NCBI RefSeq assembly: GCF_014650115.1
Contig: NZ_BMUI01000020.1
Location: 114,132-178,131 of the forward strand
DNA length: 64,000 nt
From: Streptomyces olivaceoviridis
Lineage (GTDB): Bacteria > Actinomycetota > Actinomycetes > Streptomycetales > Streptomycetaceae
Direction: 5' to 3'
Shown here in pieces: positions 8,012-16,201 of the stretch; positions within the stretch are counted from its first letter, which is position 1; each line of letters begins with the position of its first letter. The notes under the pieces are model-generated. The model saw only the letters and a list, made by a program, of their open reading frames with translations, did not search any database and had not been told where the DNA came from. The position numbers were made by a program, and so were the translations under genes.

Positions 8012-9309
8012 TGGATCCCCTCCACCATGCTCTGGTCTTTCTGAGCGCCGATATGGGCCTGGCTCGCGTCATAGCTGACGCCGATGCCCTTCAGCGCGAT
8101 TTCTCGGGCGGCCTCAAGATACGAGAGGGCGCCGCTCGATCCTGGATCGTAAGTCAGCACAGTCTGCCCGTAACTCGGTGCCTCGGAGATACGGACGGAG
8201 CGGGGAATGCTCGTCCGTAGCACCTCGTCACCGAAGTGGCTGCGCACCTCCTCCGCGACCTGGGAAGCAAGGCGCGTCCGGCCGTCGTACATGGTGAGCA
8301 GGATGGTCGACACATGCAGGGCGGGGTTGAGGTGCCCCCGCACCAGGTCGACGTTGCGCAGGAGTTGGCCGAGTCCCTCCAGCGCGTAGTACTCGCACTG
8401 GATCGGGATGAGTACCTCGGCACCCGCGACAAGCGCGTTGACCGTCAACAGGCCGAGTGAGGGCGGGCAGTCGATGAGGATGTAGTCCAACGGCTGCTCA
8501 TACGCCTGGATGGCCCGCTGGAGCCGGCTTTCGCGGGCCACCAGGGACACCAACTCGATCTCCGCACCGGCGAGATCGATGGTGGCGGGGGCGCAGAAGA
8601 GACCTTCGACATCTACGACGGGCTGGACGACCTCGGCGAGAGGCTTGCTTTCGACCAGCACATCGTAGATGGAAGGAACGTCGGCGTGGTGGTCGATCCC
8701 GAGGGCCGTCGACGCGTTGCCCTGCGGGTCGAGGTCGATCACCAGGACGCGGGCACCGTGCAGAGCCAGCGAAGCGGCAAGGTTGACGGTCGTCGTCGTC
8801 TTGCCCACGCCACCCTTCTGGTTGGCGACCACGATGACTCTGGTCTGCTCCGGTCGAGGCAAGCCTTCGCCGGCGCGGCCGAGAGCCTCCACCGCCAGTT
8901 GGGCCGCACGACCGATGGGAGTGTCGTCCATCGGAGGCGGTGTTTCACGTGAAACATCCGCCCCCATCGACTCGGTGCGGGGACCGGGGACCGGATCGGT
9001 CATCGGTCCCGCGATGTTGGCGTCGGACCGCAAGGATTCACTCTCCTCGACTTCAGGCTCGCAATGAACAGAGCCTCCCATGTCTTCGGGGTCATGAACC
9101 AGTGAGGCCGGGTCTTCTGTGGAGAAATCCACCTCTGTGGACAACTCCGTGCCCCTGGAGGGGGACGGAGTTGCCGGGGGTGGGGTCGGAGTGTCCGGGG
9201 CGGGGACCTCTCCGAGGGAACCGAGAGGCTTTCGGTCGCGCGGTTCGGCCGCAGCGCGGCCACGACTGATGATGCCGTGCAACAGTGAGCGACGTTTCAC
9301 GTGAAACAC
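8008..9309 (-). CDS. parA: Chromosome-partitioning ATPase ParA (Soj)
   Basis: A Walker-type ATPase with the deviant Walker A motif KGGVGKTTTTVNLA and Walker B region YILIDCPPSLGLLT. It drives origin positioning with ParB. The longest frame (433 codons) starts with GTG inside a parS site and adds about 140 low-complexity residues before the conserved core. Shorter starts (for example MGADVSRET or MDDTPIGRAAQ, ATG at 8931) are possible, but none has a convincing ribosome site, so the N-terminus is unresolved. Two parS sites lie in this region. The 3' end overlaps parB by four bases, and rsmG lies upstream on the same strand. Confidence 0.93.
   Translation of the reverse strand: MFHVKRRSLLHGIISRGRAAAEPRDRKPLGSLGEVPAPDTPTPPPATPSPSRGTELSTEVDFSTEDPASLVHDPEDMGGSVHCEPEVEESESLRSDANIAGPMTDPVPGPRTESMGADVSRETPPPMDDTPIGRAAQLAVEALGRAGEGLPRPEQTRVIVVANQKGGVGKTTTTVNLAASLALHGARVLVIDLDPQGNASTALGIDHHADVPSIYDVLVESKPLAEVVQPVVDVEGLFCAPATIDLAGAEIELVSLVARESRLQRAIQAYEQPLDYILIDCPPSLGLLTVNALVAGAEVLIPIQCEYYALEGLGQLLRNVDLVRGHLNPALHVSTILLTMYDGRTRLASQVAEEVRSHFGDEVLRTSIPRSVRISEAPSYGQTVLTYDPGSSGALSYLEAAREIALKGIGVSYDASQAHIGAQKDQSMVEGIQ
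8942..8955. promoter_or_regulatory. parS site in the 5' part of parA
   Basis: GTTTCACGTGAAAC flanked by T and A, giving the full 16-base consensus palindrome at 8941-8956, the best match of the four. It is in frame within the parA N-terminal extension and encodes DVSRET there. Confidence 0.96.
9294..9307. promoter_or_regulatory. parS site at the start of parA
   Basis: A perfect 14-base palindrome overlapping the GTG start of the longest parA frame. ParB bound here could affect parAB transcription (inference). Confidence 0.95.
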
Positions 9310-9400
9310 GATGCACAGCGGCTGGGACCGGACCGTCGCGACACTCCGGCTTGCGCGGGTTTGGCAGCTTGTGTGGAGTACGTCTCGTCGTCAGGACGGA

Positions 9401-10117
9401 TCAGCGGCGTCGGCGCGTCCGTCCCGTCCGGGCCGCCTTCGCCCGCTTGGCGGCGAAGCGCACACCGCCCGGGCTCTCACCGACCTCGACCCGCACCACC
9501 GTCGACAGCGGATCCACAATGCCCTCACCCACGTGGAGGATGGACGTCTCCACCGCGCCGAGCTTGCTGAGCGCGGCAGCCGAAGCCTTCAGCTCCTCCT
9601 CGGCGGTGTCGCCCTTGAGCGCGAGCATCTCGCCGTACGGCCGCAGCAGCGGAATGCCCCAGGCGGCCAGGCGGTCGAGCGGGGCCACAGCCCGGGCGGT
9701 CACCACATGGACCGGCGGGAGCTTACCCAGGACCTCCTCGGCACGGCCGCGCACCACGGTGACGTGGTCCAGGCCGAGCAGTTCGACGACCTCCGTGAGG
9801 AAGTTGGTGCGCCGCAGCAAGGGCTCCAGTAGCGTGATGTTCAGGTCGTCGCGGACCAGGGCCAGCGGGATGCCCGGCAGCCCGGCGCCGGAGCCGACAT
9901 CGCAGACCGTCACTGCCTCGGGGACGGCCTCGGAGAGCACCGCGCAGTTCAGGATGTGCCGCTCCCACAGACGGGGCACTTCCCGCGGGCCGATCAGGCC
10001 GCGCTGCACGCCCGCCTCGGCGAGCAGCTCCGCATAGCGGACCGCATCGGCGAAGCGATCACCAAACACTTCGCGCGCCTGCTCGGGCGCGGGGGGAAGC
10101 TCCGCTGCCTCCGTCAC
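9401..10117 (-). CDS. rsmG: 16S rRNA (guanine-527-N7)-methyltransferase RsmG
   Basis: A class I SAM-dependent methyltransferase of 238 residues modifying G527 of 16S rRNA; loss gives low-level streptomycin resistance. The SAM loop VCDVGSGAGLPGIPLA lies at about residues 60-75. The GTG at 10117 (protein MTEAAELPP) is chosen because GGAAGG lies about 9 bases upstream and the length matches Streptomyces homologues. An upstream in-frame GTG at 10156 would add 13 residues. It is first in the rsmG-parA-parB unit and is preceded by a hairpin that separates it from jag. Confidence 0.95.
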   Translation of the reverse strand: MTEAAELPPAPEQAREVFGDRFADAVRYAELLAEAGVQRGLIGPREVPRLWERHILNCAVLSEAVPEAVTVCDVGSGAGLPGIPLALVRDDLNITLLEPLLRRTNFLTEVVELLGLDHVTVVRGRAEEVLGKLPPVHVVTARAVAPLDRLAAWGIPLLRPYGEMLALKGDTAEEELKASAAALSKLGAVETSILHVGEGIVDPLSTVVRVEVGESPGGVRFAAKRAKAARTGRTRRRR

Positions 10118-10186
10118 GGGGACCGTCCTTCCGTACAGCGCCGGCGCTTCGCGCACCGGCCACCAGAACTACCAGGCTGACAAAGT

Positions 10187-10216
10187 TCGGCCCCGCCTGC
10201 TCAACAGACGGGGCCG
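10187..10216. terminator. Hairpin between jag and rsmG
   Basis: Arms GGCCCCGCCTG and CAGACGGGGCC around a short loop, with one mismatch. It lies downstream of jag and upstream of rsmG, both minus strand, and probably ends the rpmH-jag transcript. Confidence 0.65.
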
Positions 10217-10234
10217 GTGGAATCGGAGAGCCGA

Positions 10235-10747
10235 TCAGGCGGGCAGCACGACGACGAAGCGCTGCGGCTCCTCGCCCTCGGACTCGCTGCGCAGCCCTGC
10301 GGCCTTGACCGCGTCGTGCACGACCTTGCGCTCGAACGGGGTCATCGGCTTGAGCTTCACGGGCTCGCCGGTGCTCTTGACGTCGGCGGCGGTCTTGGCG
10401 CCCAGCTCGGACAGCTCCGACCGCTTCTTCGCCCGGTACCCCGCGATGTCCAGCATCAGCCGGCTGCGGTCGCCGGTCTCCCGGTGCACTGCCAGGCGCG
10501 TCAGCTCCTGGAGCGCCTCCAGCACCTCGCCGTCCCGGCCGACCAGCTTCTGAAGGTCGCGGCCGCCGGTGTCGCTGATGATCGACACGGAGGCGCGGTC
10601 GGCCTCGACGTCCATGTCGATGTCGCCGTCGAGGTCGGCGATGTCCAGCAGACCCTCCAGGTAGTCCGCCGCGATCTCACCCTCCTGCTCCAGGCGGGTG
10701 AGGGTGTCTGCACCCTCGGCAGCGGCGGAGGTGGTGCCTTCCGTCAC
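10235..10747 (-). CDS. jag: Jag/KhpB-like single-stranded nucleic acid-binding protein (KH-R3H)
   Basis: A 170-residue protein. A KH-like segment (about residues 60-110, LQKLVGRDGEVLEALQELTR) is followed by an R3H domain (MTPFERKVVHDAVK). Such proteins bind RNA and are encoded next to yidC throughout Gram-positive bacteria. The start is GTG at 10747. It is the last gene of the rpmH-rnpA-yidD-yidC-jag cluster, 15 bases after yidC. The N-terminal Jag-N domain of Firmicutes homologues is missing, which is usual for actinobacteria. Confidence 0.92.
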   Translation of the reverse strand: MTEGTTSAAAEGADTLTRLEQEGEIAADYLEGLLDIADLDGDIDMDVEADRASVSIISDTGGRDLQKLVGRDGEVLEALQELTRLAVHRETGDRSRLMLDIAGYRAKKRSELSELGAKTAADVKSTGEPVKLKPMTPFERKVVHDAVKAAGLRSESEGEEPQRFVVVLPA

Positions 10748-10762
10748 GGGATGGGCTCCTTC

Positions 10763-12037
10763 TTACTTCTTGGACGGGGACTTGGGCCGCTGCGGGCCAC
10801 CCTTGCGCTGGCCGGACTGGGCCTTGCTGCGGGTGCCGGAGCCGGGCTTCTGGGGCTGCTTGGCAGCGGCGGGCTTGGCGTCGTCCTGCGGCGCGTCGGA
10901 CTTCTCCAGCGAGGTGGGCTCATCCGCCTGCTTGGGCCCGGACTGGCGCTGGGCCTTGGTCTGACGCTTGGGCTGCTGGCGCCGGGCGGCGGCGGCCACG
11001 GTGGAGTCGACGGGCGCACCGTCCTCGGTCTGCGCCGTGGCCTGGACCGTGCTCTTCACCACGGTGCCGTCGCTCTGGGCGGCGAGGCCGGCCTTGGTCA
11101 GCGCGTTGATGAACTTGCGCTCGAACTCGTTGCGGTCGCGTCCCTTGGCGACGATCGCCTTGACGATGGTCTTCTCGCTCCGGCGGCTGACCTTGCCGTG
11201 GTGCGTGACGTGCTTGGTCAGACGCTCCAGGTAGGCGGCCTGGGCCTTGGAACCCGGGGTCGGGTTGTTGTGGATGACGTACATCTGCTGGCCCATGGTC
11301 CACACGTTGGTGGTCAGCCAGTAGACGAGGACACCGACCGGGAAGTTGATACCGAAGACGGCGAACATGATGGGGAAGACGTACATCAGCATCTTCTGCT
11401 GCTGCATGAACGGCGTCTTCACCGTCGTGTCGACGTTCTTCGTCATCAGCTGGCGCTGCGTGTAGAACTGCGACGCCGACATCAGGACGATCATGATCAC
11501 GGTCACGACACGGACGTCGGTGACCGAGGCGCCCAGGGCGTGGATCGTGTCGGAGCCGTCCTTGAACTTCGCGGCGAGCGGGGCCCCGAAGATGTGCGCC
11601 TTACGGGCGCTGGCCAGCAGCGAGTCGTTGATGACGCCGATGGTGTGGCCCGACGCGATGCCGTTGAGCACGTGGTACAGGGCGAAGAAGAACGGGGACT
11701 GCGCCAGGATGGGAAGGCACGAGGAGAGCGGGTTGGTGCCCGACTCCTTGTACAGCTTCATCATCTCTTCGGACTGACGCTGCTTGTCGTTCTTGTAGCG
11801 CTCCTGGATCTTCTTCATCTCGGGCTGGAGCGTCTGCATGGCCCGGGTCGCCTTGATCTGCTTCACGAAGAGCGGGATCAGGCAGATGCGGATCAGGATC
11901 ACCAGGGACACGATGGACAGGCCCCAGGCCCACCCGGTGTCAGGGCCGAAGAGGGCGCCGTAGACCGTGTGGAACTGGACGATGACCCATGAGACGGGTG
12001 TTGTGATGAAGCTGAAGAGGCTGGCAATCGTGTCCAC
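10763..12037 (-). CDS. yidC: Membrane protein insertase YidC
   Basis: A 424-residue Oxa1/YidC insertase. The N-terminus MDTIASLFSFITTPVSW begins the first membrane segment. The conserved core holds the hydrophilic-groove arginine region (LVILIRICLIPLFVKQIKA) and further membrane segments to about residue 240. A long Lys/Gln/Pro-rich cytoplasmic tail of about 150 residues is typical of Streptomyces and may bind ribosomes. The GTG at 12037 has AAGGAG upstream and lies 3 bases past yidD. It inserts membrane proteins alone or with SecYEG. Confidence 0.96.
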   Translation of the reverse strand: MDTIASLFSFITTPVSWVIVQFHTVYGALFGPDTGWAWGLSIVSLVILIRICLIPLFVKQIKATRAMQTLQPEMKKIQERYKNDKQRQSEEMMKLYKESGTNPLSSCLPILAQSPFFFALYHVLNGIASGHTIGVINDSLLASARKAHIFGAPLAAKFKDGSDTIHALGASVTDVRVVTVIMIVLMSASQFYTQRQLMTKNVDTTVKTPFMQQQKMLMYVFPIMFAVFGINFPVGVLVYWLTTNVWTMGQQMYVIHNNPTPGSKAQAAYLERLTKHVTHHGKVSRRSEKTIVKAIVAKGRDRNEFERKFINALTKAGLAAQSDGTVVKSTVQATAQTEDGAPVDSTVAAAARRQQPKRQTKAQRQSGPKQADEPTSLEKSDAPQDDAKPAAAKQPQKPGSGTRSKAQSGQRKGGPQRPKSPSKK

Positions 12038-12040
12038 TAA

Positions 12041-12415
12041 TCATGCTCCTTGGGCATGGGACGAGGTCTCTGCGGCCGGGCTCGGAGGAAGCTCGGAAGC
12101 AGGCTTCTCGGGCTTCGCTTCGGTGGCCGGTTCGGCGGCGGAGGGCCCGCCCCTGCGTGCGCGCCACGCGTTGCGCAGCATTTCGTGCCACCGCGGGCGC
12201 TTACGCGGCGGAACATGGTCCACACCGCCCAGCGACCACGGATTGCACCGGAGGATGCGCCAGGCGGTGAGTGCCGTTCCCTTGATCGCACCGTGCCGGT
12301 CGATGGCCGTGTAGCCGTAGTGGGAGCACGACGGGTAGTACTTGCACACCGGCCCCAGCAGCGGACTGATCGTCCACTGGTAGAGCTTGATCAGAGCCAG
12401 CAGCGGGTACTTCAT
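12041..12415 (-). CDS. yidD: Membrane protein insertion efficiency factor YidD
   Basis: A 124-residue protein with the YidD signature: LYQWTISPLLGPVCKYYPSC, the SCSHYG box and RCNPWSLGGVDHVP. YidD is membrane-associated and assists YidC-dependent insertion. The ATG at 12415 overlaps the rnpA stop (ATGA), and yidC follows 3 bases downstream, so the three genes are tightly coupled. A tail rich in Pro/Ala/Glu extends beyond the roughly 85-residue family core. Confidence 0.93.
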   Translation of the reverse strand: MKYPLLALIKLYQWTISPLLGPVCKYYPSCSHYGYTAIDRHGAIKGTALTAWRILRCNPWSLGGVDHVPPRKRPRWHEMLRNAWRARRGGPSAAEPATEAKPEKPASELPPSPAAETSSHAQGA

Positions 12416-12783
12416 CGCGCGCCCCCTCCCAGCAGCCGCTGAAGGGCGGCGTCCAGGTCTCGGGCCAGCTGTGCGTGGTCGGCGTCACCCGCTCCGGGCA
12501 GCGCTCGTACGACTACCAGGCTACCGGGGGGAAACAGGGCGACTCGGTCACGCATCAGATGACGCAGTCTGCGCTTCACTGTGTTGCGCACGACCGCGCC
12601 ACCCACGGCCTTGCTCACGACGAAACCCGCACGCGTCGGGGGAGCGCTCTCCCCAGGCGCGTGCGGGTCCGTTGTACCGCTTCGAAGGTGGACGACGAGG
12701 GTCGGGCGTCCGGCCCGACGACCTCGTCGCACTGCGGTCGCGAAGTCCTCGCGCCGCCTCAGCCGGTTCTCGGTGGGCAGCAC
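12412..12783 (-). CDS. rnpA: Ribonuclease P protein component
   Basis: A 123-residue basic protein that assists the RNase P RNA in cleaving tRNA 5' leaders. The family RNR-type motif is present (VVRNTVKRRLRHLMRD at about residues 60-75), as is the N-terminal LRRREDFATAVRRGRR. The start is GTG at 12783. It follows rpmH by 21 bases and overlaps yidD by four, the standard rpmH-rnpA-yidD order beside dnaA. Confidence 0.95.
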   Translation of the reverse strand: MLPTENRLRRREDFATAVRRGRRAGRPTLVVHLRSGTTDPHAPGESAPPTRAGFVVSKAVGGAVVRNTVKRRLRHLMRDRVALFPPGSLVVVRALPGAGDADHAQLARDLDAALQRLLGGGAR

Positions 12784-12804
12784 GACGTCATGACCTGATC
12801 GGGA

Positions 12805-12942
12805 TCAGGCGGACAGGCGGGCGCGACCCTTGCTACGGCGGGACGCGAGAATCGCGCGGCCGGCACGGGTGCGCATACGCAGCCGGAAGCCGTGGGTCTT
12901 CGCGCGACGACGGTTGTTCGGCTGGAAGGTGCGCTTGCTCAC
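12805..12942 (-). CDS. rpmH: 50S ribosomal protein L34
   Basis: A short gene of 45 codons plus stop. The protein begins MSKRTFQPNNRRRAKTHGFR and ends RSKGRARLSA, the complete L34 sequence pattern, very Arg/Lys-rich. The GTG at 12942 has CTGGAGC upstream. It is divergent from dnaA across a 373-base spacer, the hallmark order at Streptomyces and mycobacterial origins, and it leads the rnpA-yidD-yidC-jag cluster. Confidence 0.97.
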   Translation of the reverse strand: MSKRTFQPNNRRRAKTHGFRLRMRTRAGRAILASRRSKGRARLSA

Positions 12943-13315
12943 TCGGGGGCTCCAGAAGAAATCGGTAGTGGCGGGGTGCCGTCCTGGCTGTCACCGTGCG
13001 CCCACGAGAAGCTCGCGTCACGCCCGAGTGCACCGCTTCCCGATCACCTGACGTGATCTGTGCCCATCGGAGGCAGGCGGCAGCAGCCATCGACAACTCG
13101 ACCTGGTTACGGTACGCGGGGCTGCGCCATCCGGTCAAACCGAGGGTCACCGAGGGACACTATCCACAGGCTGGGGACAACAACTTGAACCGTACCCGCC
13201 GCGCTGACTACCGTGGCTGAACTCCGATTCGTTCCCTTATCCCCGCCCGACCTGATTTTCATCCCGACCCGTCCCTGAACCACACGTTCGTGGGACCTGT
13301 GAGAGAGCGTGCCCT
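12943..13315. promoter_or_regulatory. rpmH-dnaA divergent promoter region with two DnaA-box-like sites
   Basis: The spacer between the divergent rpmH and dnaA genes. Two DnaA-like nonamers lie close together: CTATCCACA at 13160-13168 and TTGTCCCCA on the minus strand (13172-13180). Boxes in this position are known to mediate DnaA autoregulation in Streptomyces. No clear -35/-10 pair was found by eye. Confidence 0.65.
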
Positions 13316-15220
13316 GTGGCTGACGTACCTGCCGATCTTGCCGCAGTGTGGCCACGCGTACTGGAGCAGCTCCTCGGAGAGGGCCGCGGACAGGGTGTGG
13401 AGGCGAAGGACGAGCACTGGATCCGGCGCTGCCAGCCGCTCGCGCTGGTCGCGGACACCGCCCTGCTCGCCGTGCCGAACGAATTCGCGAAGGGCGTCCT
13501 GGAAGGCCGCCTGGCACCGATCGTCAGCGAGACGCTGAGCCGGGAGTGCGGCCGTCCCATCCGGATCGCGATCACCGTGGACGACTCGGCGGGCGAGCCG
13601 CCGGCACCCGCGGCACCCCCCGCGCAGCAGACCCCGAAGCCGCGCTACGAGGAACCGGAACTTCCCGCGGGGCCCTATGAGGGCTACGGCCGCCACCGCG
13701 GCGACCACCCGGGCGGCGACCGGCGCGAGCAGCTGCCGCCCGCCCGCCCGGACCAGCTCCCCACCGCCCGCCCGGCCTACCCGTCCGAGTACCAGCGCCC
13801 CGAGCCCGGCGCCTGGCCGCGCCCCGGTCAGGACGAGTACGGCTGGCAGCAGCCCCGGCTCGGCTTCCCCGAGCGGGACCCGTACGCCTCGCCGTCGTCC
13901 CAGGACGGCTACGGCTCCGGCGCGGACGCGTACGGCTCGCCGTCGCAGGACTACCGCCCGCAGGGCATGGACCGGCCGCCGTACGAGCAGCAGCGCGGCG
14001 ACTACGACTCCCCGCGCGCGGACTACGAGCCGTCCCGGGCCGAGTACGACCAGCGTGAACCGGTCCGCCGTGAGCTGCCCGAGCCGCCGGTGCACCGCGG
14101 TGGTCACGGCCGCCCGGACGTGCCCTCGGCGGGCGCCTCCGGACCGCTGGCCGCGCAGCCCGCGCCGACGAGCGGCCCCGGTGAGCCGACCGCGCGGCTG
14201 AACCCCAAGTACCTGTTCGACACGTTCGTCATCGGCGCCTCCAACCGGTTCGCGCACGCGGCGGCGGTCGCGGTCGCCGAGGCTCCGGCGAAGGCCTACA
14301 ACCCCCTGTTCATCTACGGGGAGTCGGGGCTCGGCAAGACGCACCTGCTGCACGCCATCGGGCACTACGCGCGCAGCCTCTACCCGGGCACGCGCGTGCG
14401 GTACGTGAGCTCGGAGGAGTTCACCAACGAGTTCATCAACTCCATCCGCGACGGCAAGGGCGACAGCTTCCGCAAGCGCTACCGGGAGATGGACATCCTG
14501 CTCGTCGACGACATCCAGTTCCTCGCGGACAAGGAGTCGACGCAGGAGGAGTTCTTCCACACCTTCAACACGCTCCACAACGCCAACAAGCAGATCGTGC
14601 TCTCCAGCGACCGGCCGCCCAAGCAGCTGGTCACGCTGGAGGACCGGCTGCGGAACCGGTTCGAGTGGGGCCTCATCACCGACGTCCAGCCGCCCGAGCT
14701 GGAGACGCGCATCGCGATCCTCCGGAAGAAGGCGGTGCAGGAGCAGCTCAACGCCCCGCCGGAGGTGCTGGAGTTCATCGCCTCCCGGATCTCGCGGAAC
14801 ATCCGTGAGCTGGAAGGCGCGCTGATCCGGGTGACGGCGTTCGCCTCGCTCAACCGGCAGCCGGTGGACCTGGGACTGACGGAGATCGTCCTGAAGGACC
14901 TGATCCCCGGGGGCGAGGACTCGACGCCGGAGATCACCGCGACGGCCATCATGGCGGCGACGGCGGACTACTTCGGGCTCACGGTCGAGGACCTGTGCGG
15001 CAGCTCGCGAGGCCGTCAGCTGGTCACCGCGCGGCAGATCGCGATGTACCTGTGCCGGGAGCTGACGGATCTGTCGCTGCCGAAGATCGGGGCGCAGTTC
15101 GGCGGGCGCGACCACACGACCGTCATGCACGCCGACCGCAAGATCCGGGCGCTGATGGCCGAGCGACGGTCGATCTACAACCAGGTGACCGAGCTGACCA
15201 ACCGGATCAAGAACGGCTGA
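13316..15220 (+). CDS. dnaA: Chromosomal replication initiator DnaA
   Basis: A 634-residue AAA+ initiator that binds DnaA boxes at oriC and unwinds it. Domain I spans residues 1-90. A very long Pro/Arg/Tyr/Asp-rich domain II (about 90-295) is characteristic of Streptomyces. The AAA+ domain starts at LNPKYLFDTFVIGASNRFAH, with Walker A GESGLGKT (about 335) and Walker B LLVDDIQFLADK. Domain IV carries the DNA-binding signature GGRDHTTVMHADRKI. The GTG at 13316 follows GAGAG. Downstream come a terminator and then oriC. Confidence 0.98.
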   Translation: MADVPADLAAVWPRVLEQLLGEGRGQGVEAKDEHWIRRCQPLALVADTALLAVPNEFAKGVLEGRLAPIVSETLSRECGRPIRIAITVDDSAGEPPAPAAPPAQQTPKPRYEEPELPAGPYEGYGRHRGDHPGGDRREQLPPARPDQLPTARPAYPSEYQRPEPGAWPRPGQDEYGWQQPRLGFPERDPYASPSSQDGYGSGADAYGSPSQDYRPQGMDRPPYEQQRGDYDSPRADYEPSRAEYDQREPVRRELPEPPVHRGGHGRPDVPSAGASGPLAAQPAPTSGPGEPTARLNPKYLFDTFVIGASNRFAHAAAVAVAEAPAKAYNPLFIYGESGLGKTHLLHAIGHYARSLYPGTRVRYVSSEEFTNEFINSIRDGKGDSFRKRYREMDILLVDDIQFLADKESTQEEFFHTFNTLHNANKQIVLSSDRPPKQLVTLEDRLRNRFEWGLITDVQPPELETRIAILRKKAVQEQLNAPPEVLEFIASRISRNIRELEGALIRVTAFASLNRQPVDLGLTEIVLKDLIPGGEDSTPEITATAIMAATADYFGLTVEDLCGSSRGRQLVTARQIAMYLCRELTDLSLPKIGAQFGGRDHTTVMHADRKIRALMAERRSIYNQVTELTNRIKNG

Positions 15221-15251
15221 CCGGCGGCCCACGCCGGCCGTACGCGGCACC

Positions 15252-15287
15252 GAGGCGCCTTCGGGACGGAGATCCCGGGGGCGCCTC
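15252..15287 (+). terminator. dnaA terminator
   Basis: A 15-pair stem: 15252-15266 with 15273-15287, including two G-T wobble pairs. It starts 32 bases after the dnaA stop and ends in CTTCG. It separates dnaA transcription from the origin. Confidence 0.8.
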
Positions 15288-15460
15288 TTCGCGTCCCCGT
15301 CGGCCGTTCCCCCAGCTTCCGGTGGACGGGCTGAGCGAGCGGGCGGGATCGCCCTCCGCCGCCGACGGCACGGCTCCCGGGATGCCGACGGTGCGGCCTG
15401 CGGTGGCCCTGCGAGCACGGCCGCCCGCCACCCGGTGTTCGATTACTCGCCTGGTTACGG

Positions 15461-16045
15461 CCACTCTCCACAGATTCGGTGACTTTCTTCCGTCCACATC
15501 CTGGGGACTGCGGAGTTGTCCCGAACTGTGTCCACAGGCACGCCTCGTCCACGGCTTCCGCCCAGCTCAGAGGCCTGTGGAATCGTGGACAAACGATCTC
15601 CACAGACTGTGGACAACGCGGAGATCCACAGCCTGTGCACGGAGTTGTCCACCGGCGACCCACAGGCTGGGGGCAGTTGTCCCCAGCGATCCCCAGCTTC
15701 TCCACAGCGCTGTCCACTGTTCGGCAACCCGGCGCACCCGCTCACCGCGTCGAGTGAAAGCCGTCACAGGAAGCTGCCGGATTGGGGTGTGGGAAACCTG
15801 GGTATTCCTGGGGACACAGCTGGGGAGAACTGCCCTCAGCCTGTGGGCGACGTGTGCAGAACTTTCCGTTCTCCACAGACAGCCCCGGTTGTCCACTGCC
15901 TCCACCCACAGGACCGGTGGACAAAATATCCGCGCTGAGCTGGGCAAACGTGGTTATCCACGGTATCCACAGGCCCTACTACTACTCCCGACTAGAGAGA
16001 GCTCGGCAATCGTTTCGAAGCGGGGGCTGTGCACAACTCGCTGTC
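15461..16045. other. Chromosomal origin oriC (DnaA-box array)
   Basis: The dnaA-dnaN spacer is packed with DnaA-box nonamers of the Streptomyces type (TTGTCCACA-like) on both strands. Examples: 15516-15524 TTGTCCCGA, 15528-15536 GTGTCCACA, 15584-15592 CGTGGACAA, 15608-15616 TGTGGACAA (perfect, reverse), 15645-15653 TTGTCCACC, 15677-15685 TTGTCCCCA, 15698-15706 TTCTCCACA, 15710-15718 CTGTCCACT, 15869-15877 TTCTCCACA, 15889-15897 TTGTCCACT, 15916-15924 GGTGGACAA, 15954-15962 TTATCCACG, 15963-15971 GTATCCACA. Two blocks are separated by a thinner zone at about 15720-15860. The limits given are those of the array, not of the minimal functional origin. Confidence 0.95.
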
Positions 16046-16201
16046 TCGGGCCCGGCTGCCCCTCGGTCGGACTTGACCCCGACGGGCACCTACTGTCAGT
16101 GCCGTGCGTCAGACTGGTTCCGGTGTCCTTCCCGTCGCAGAGGGCGGTGACACCGAGTCGGAGGACTCAGCAGCAACGGCAGCATCAGGAGGCGGCTTAC
16201 G

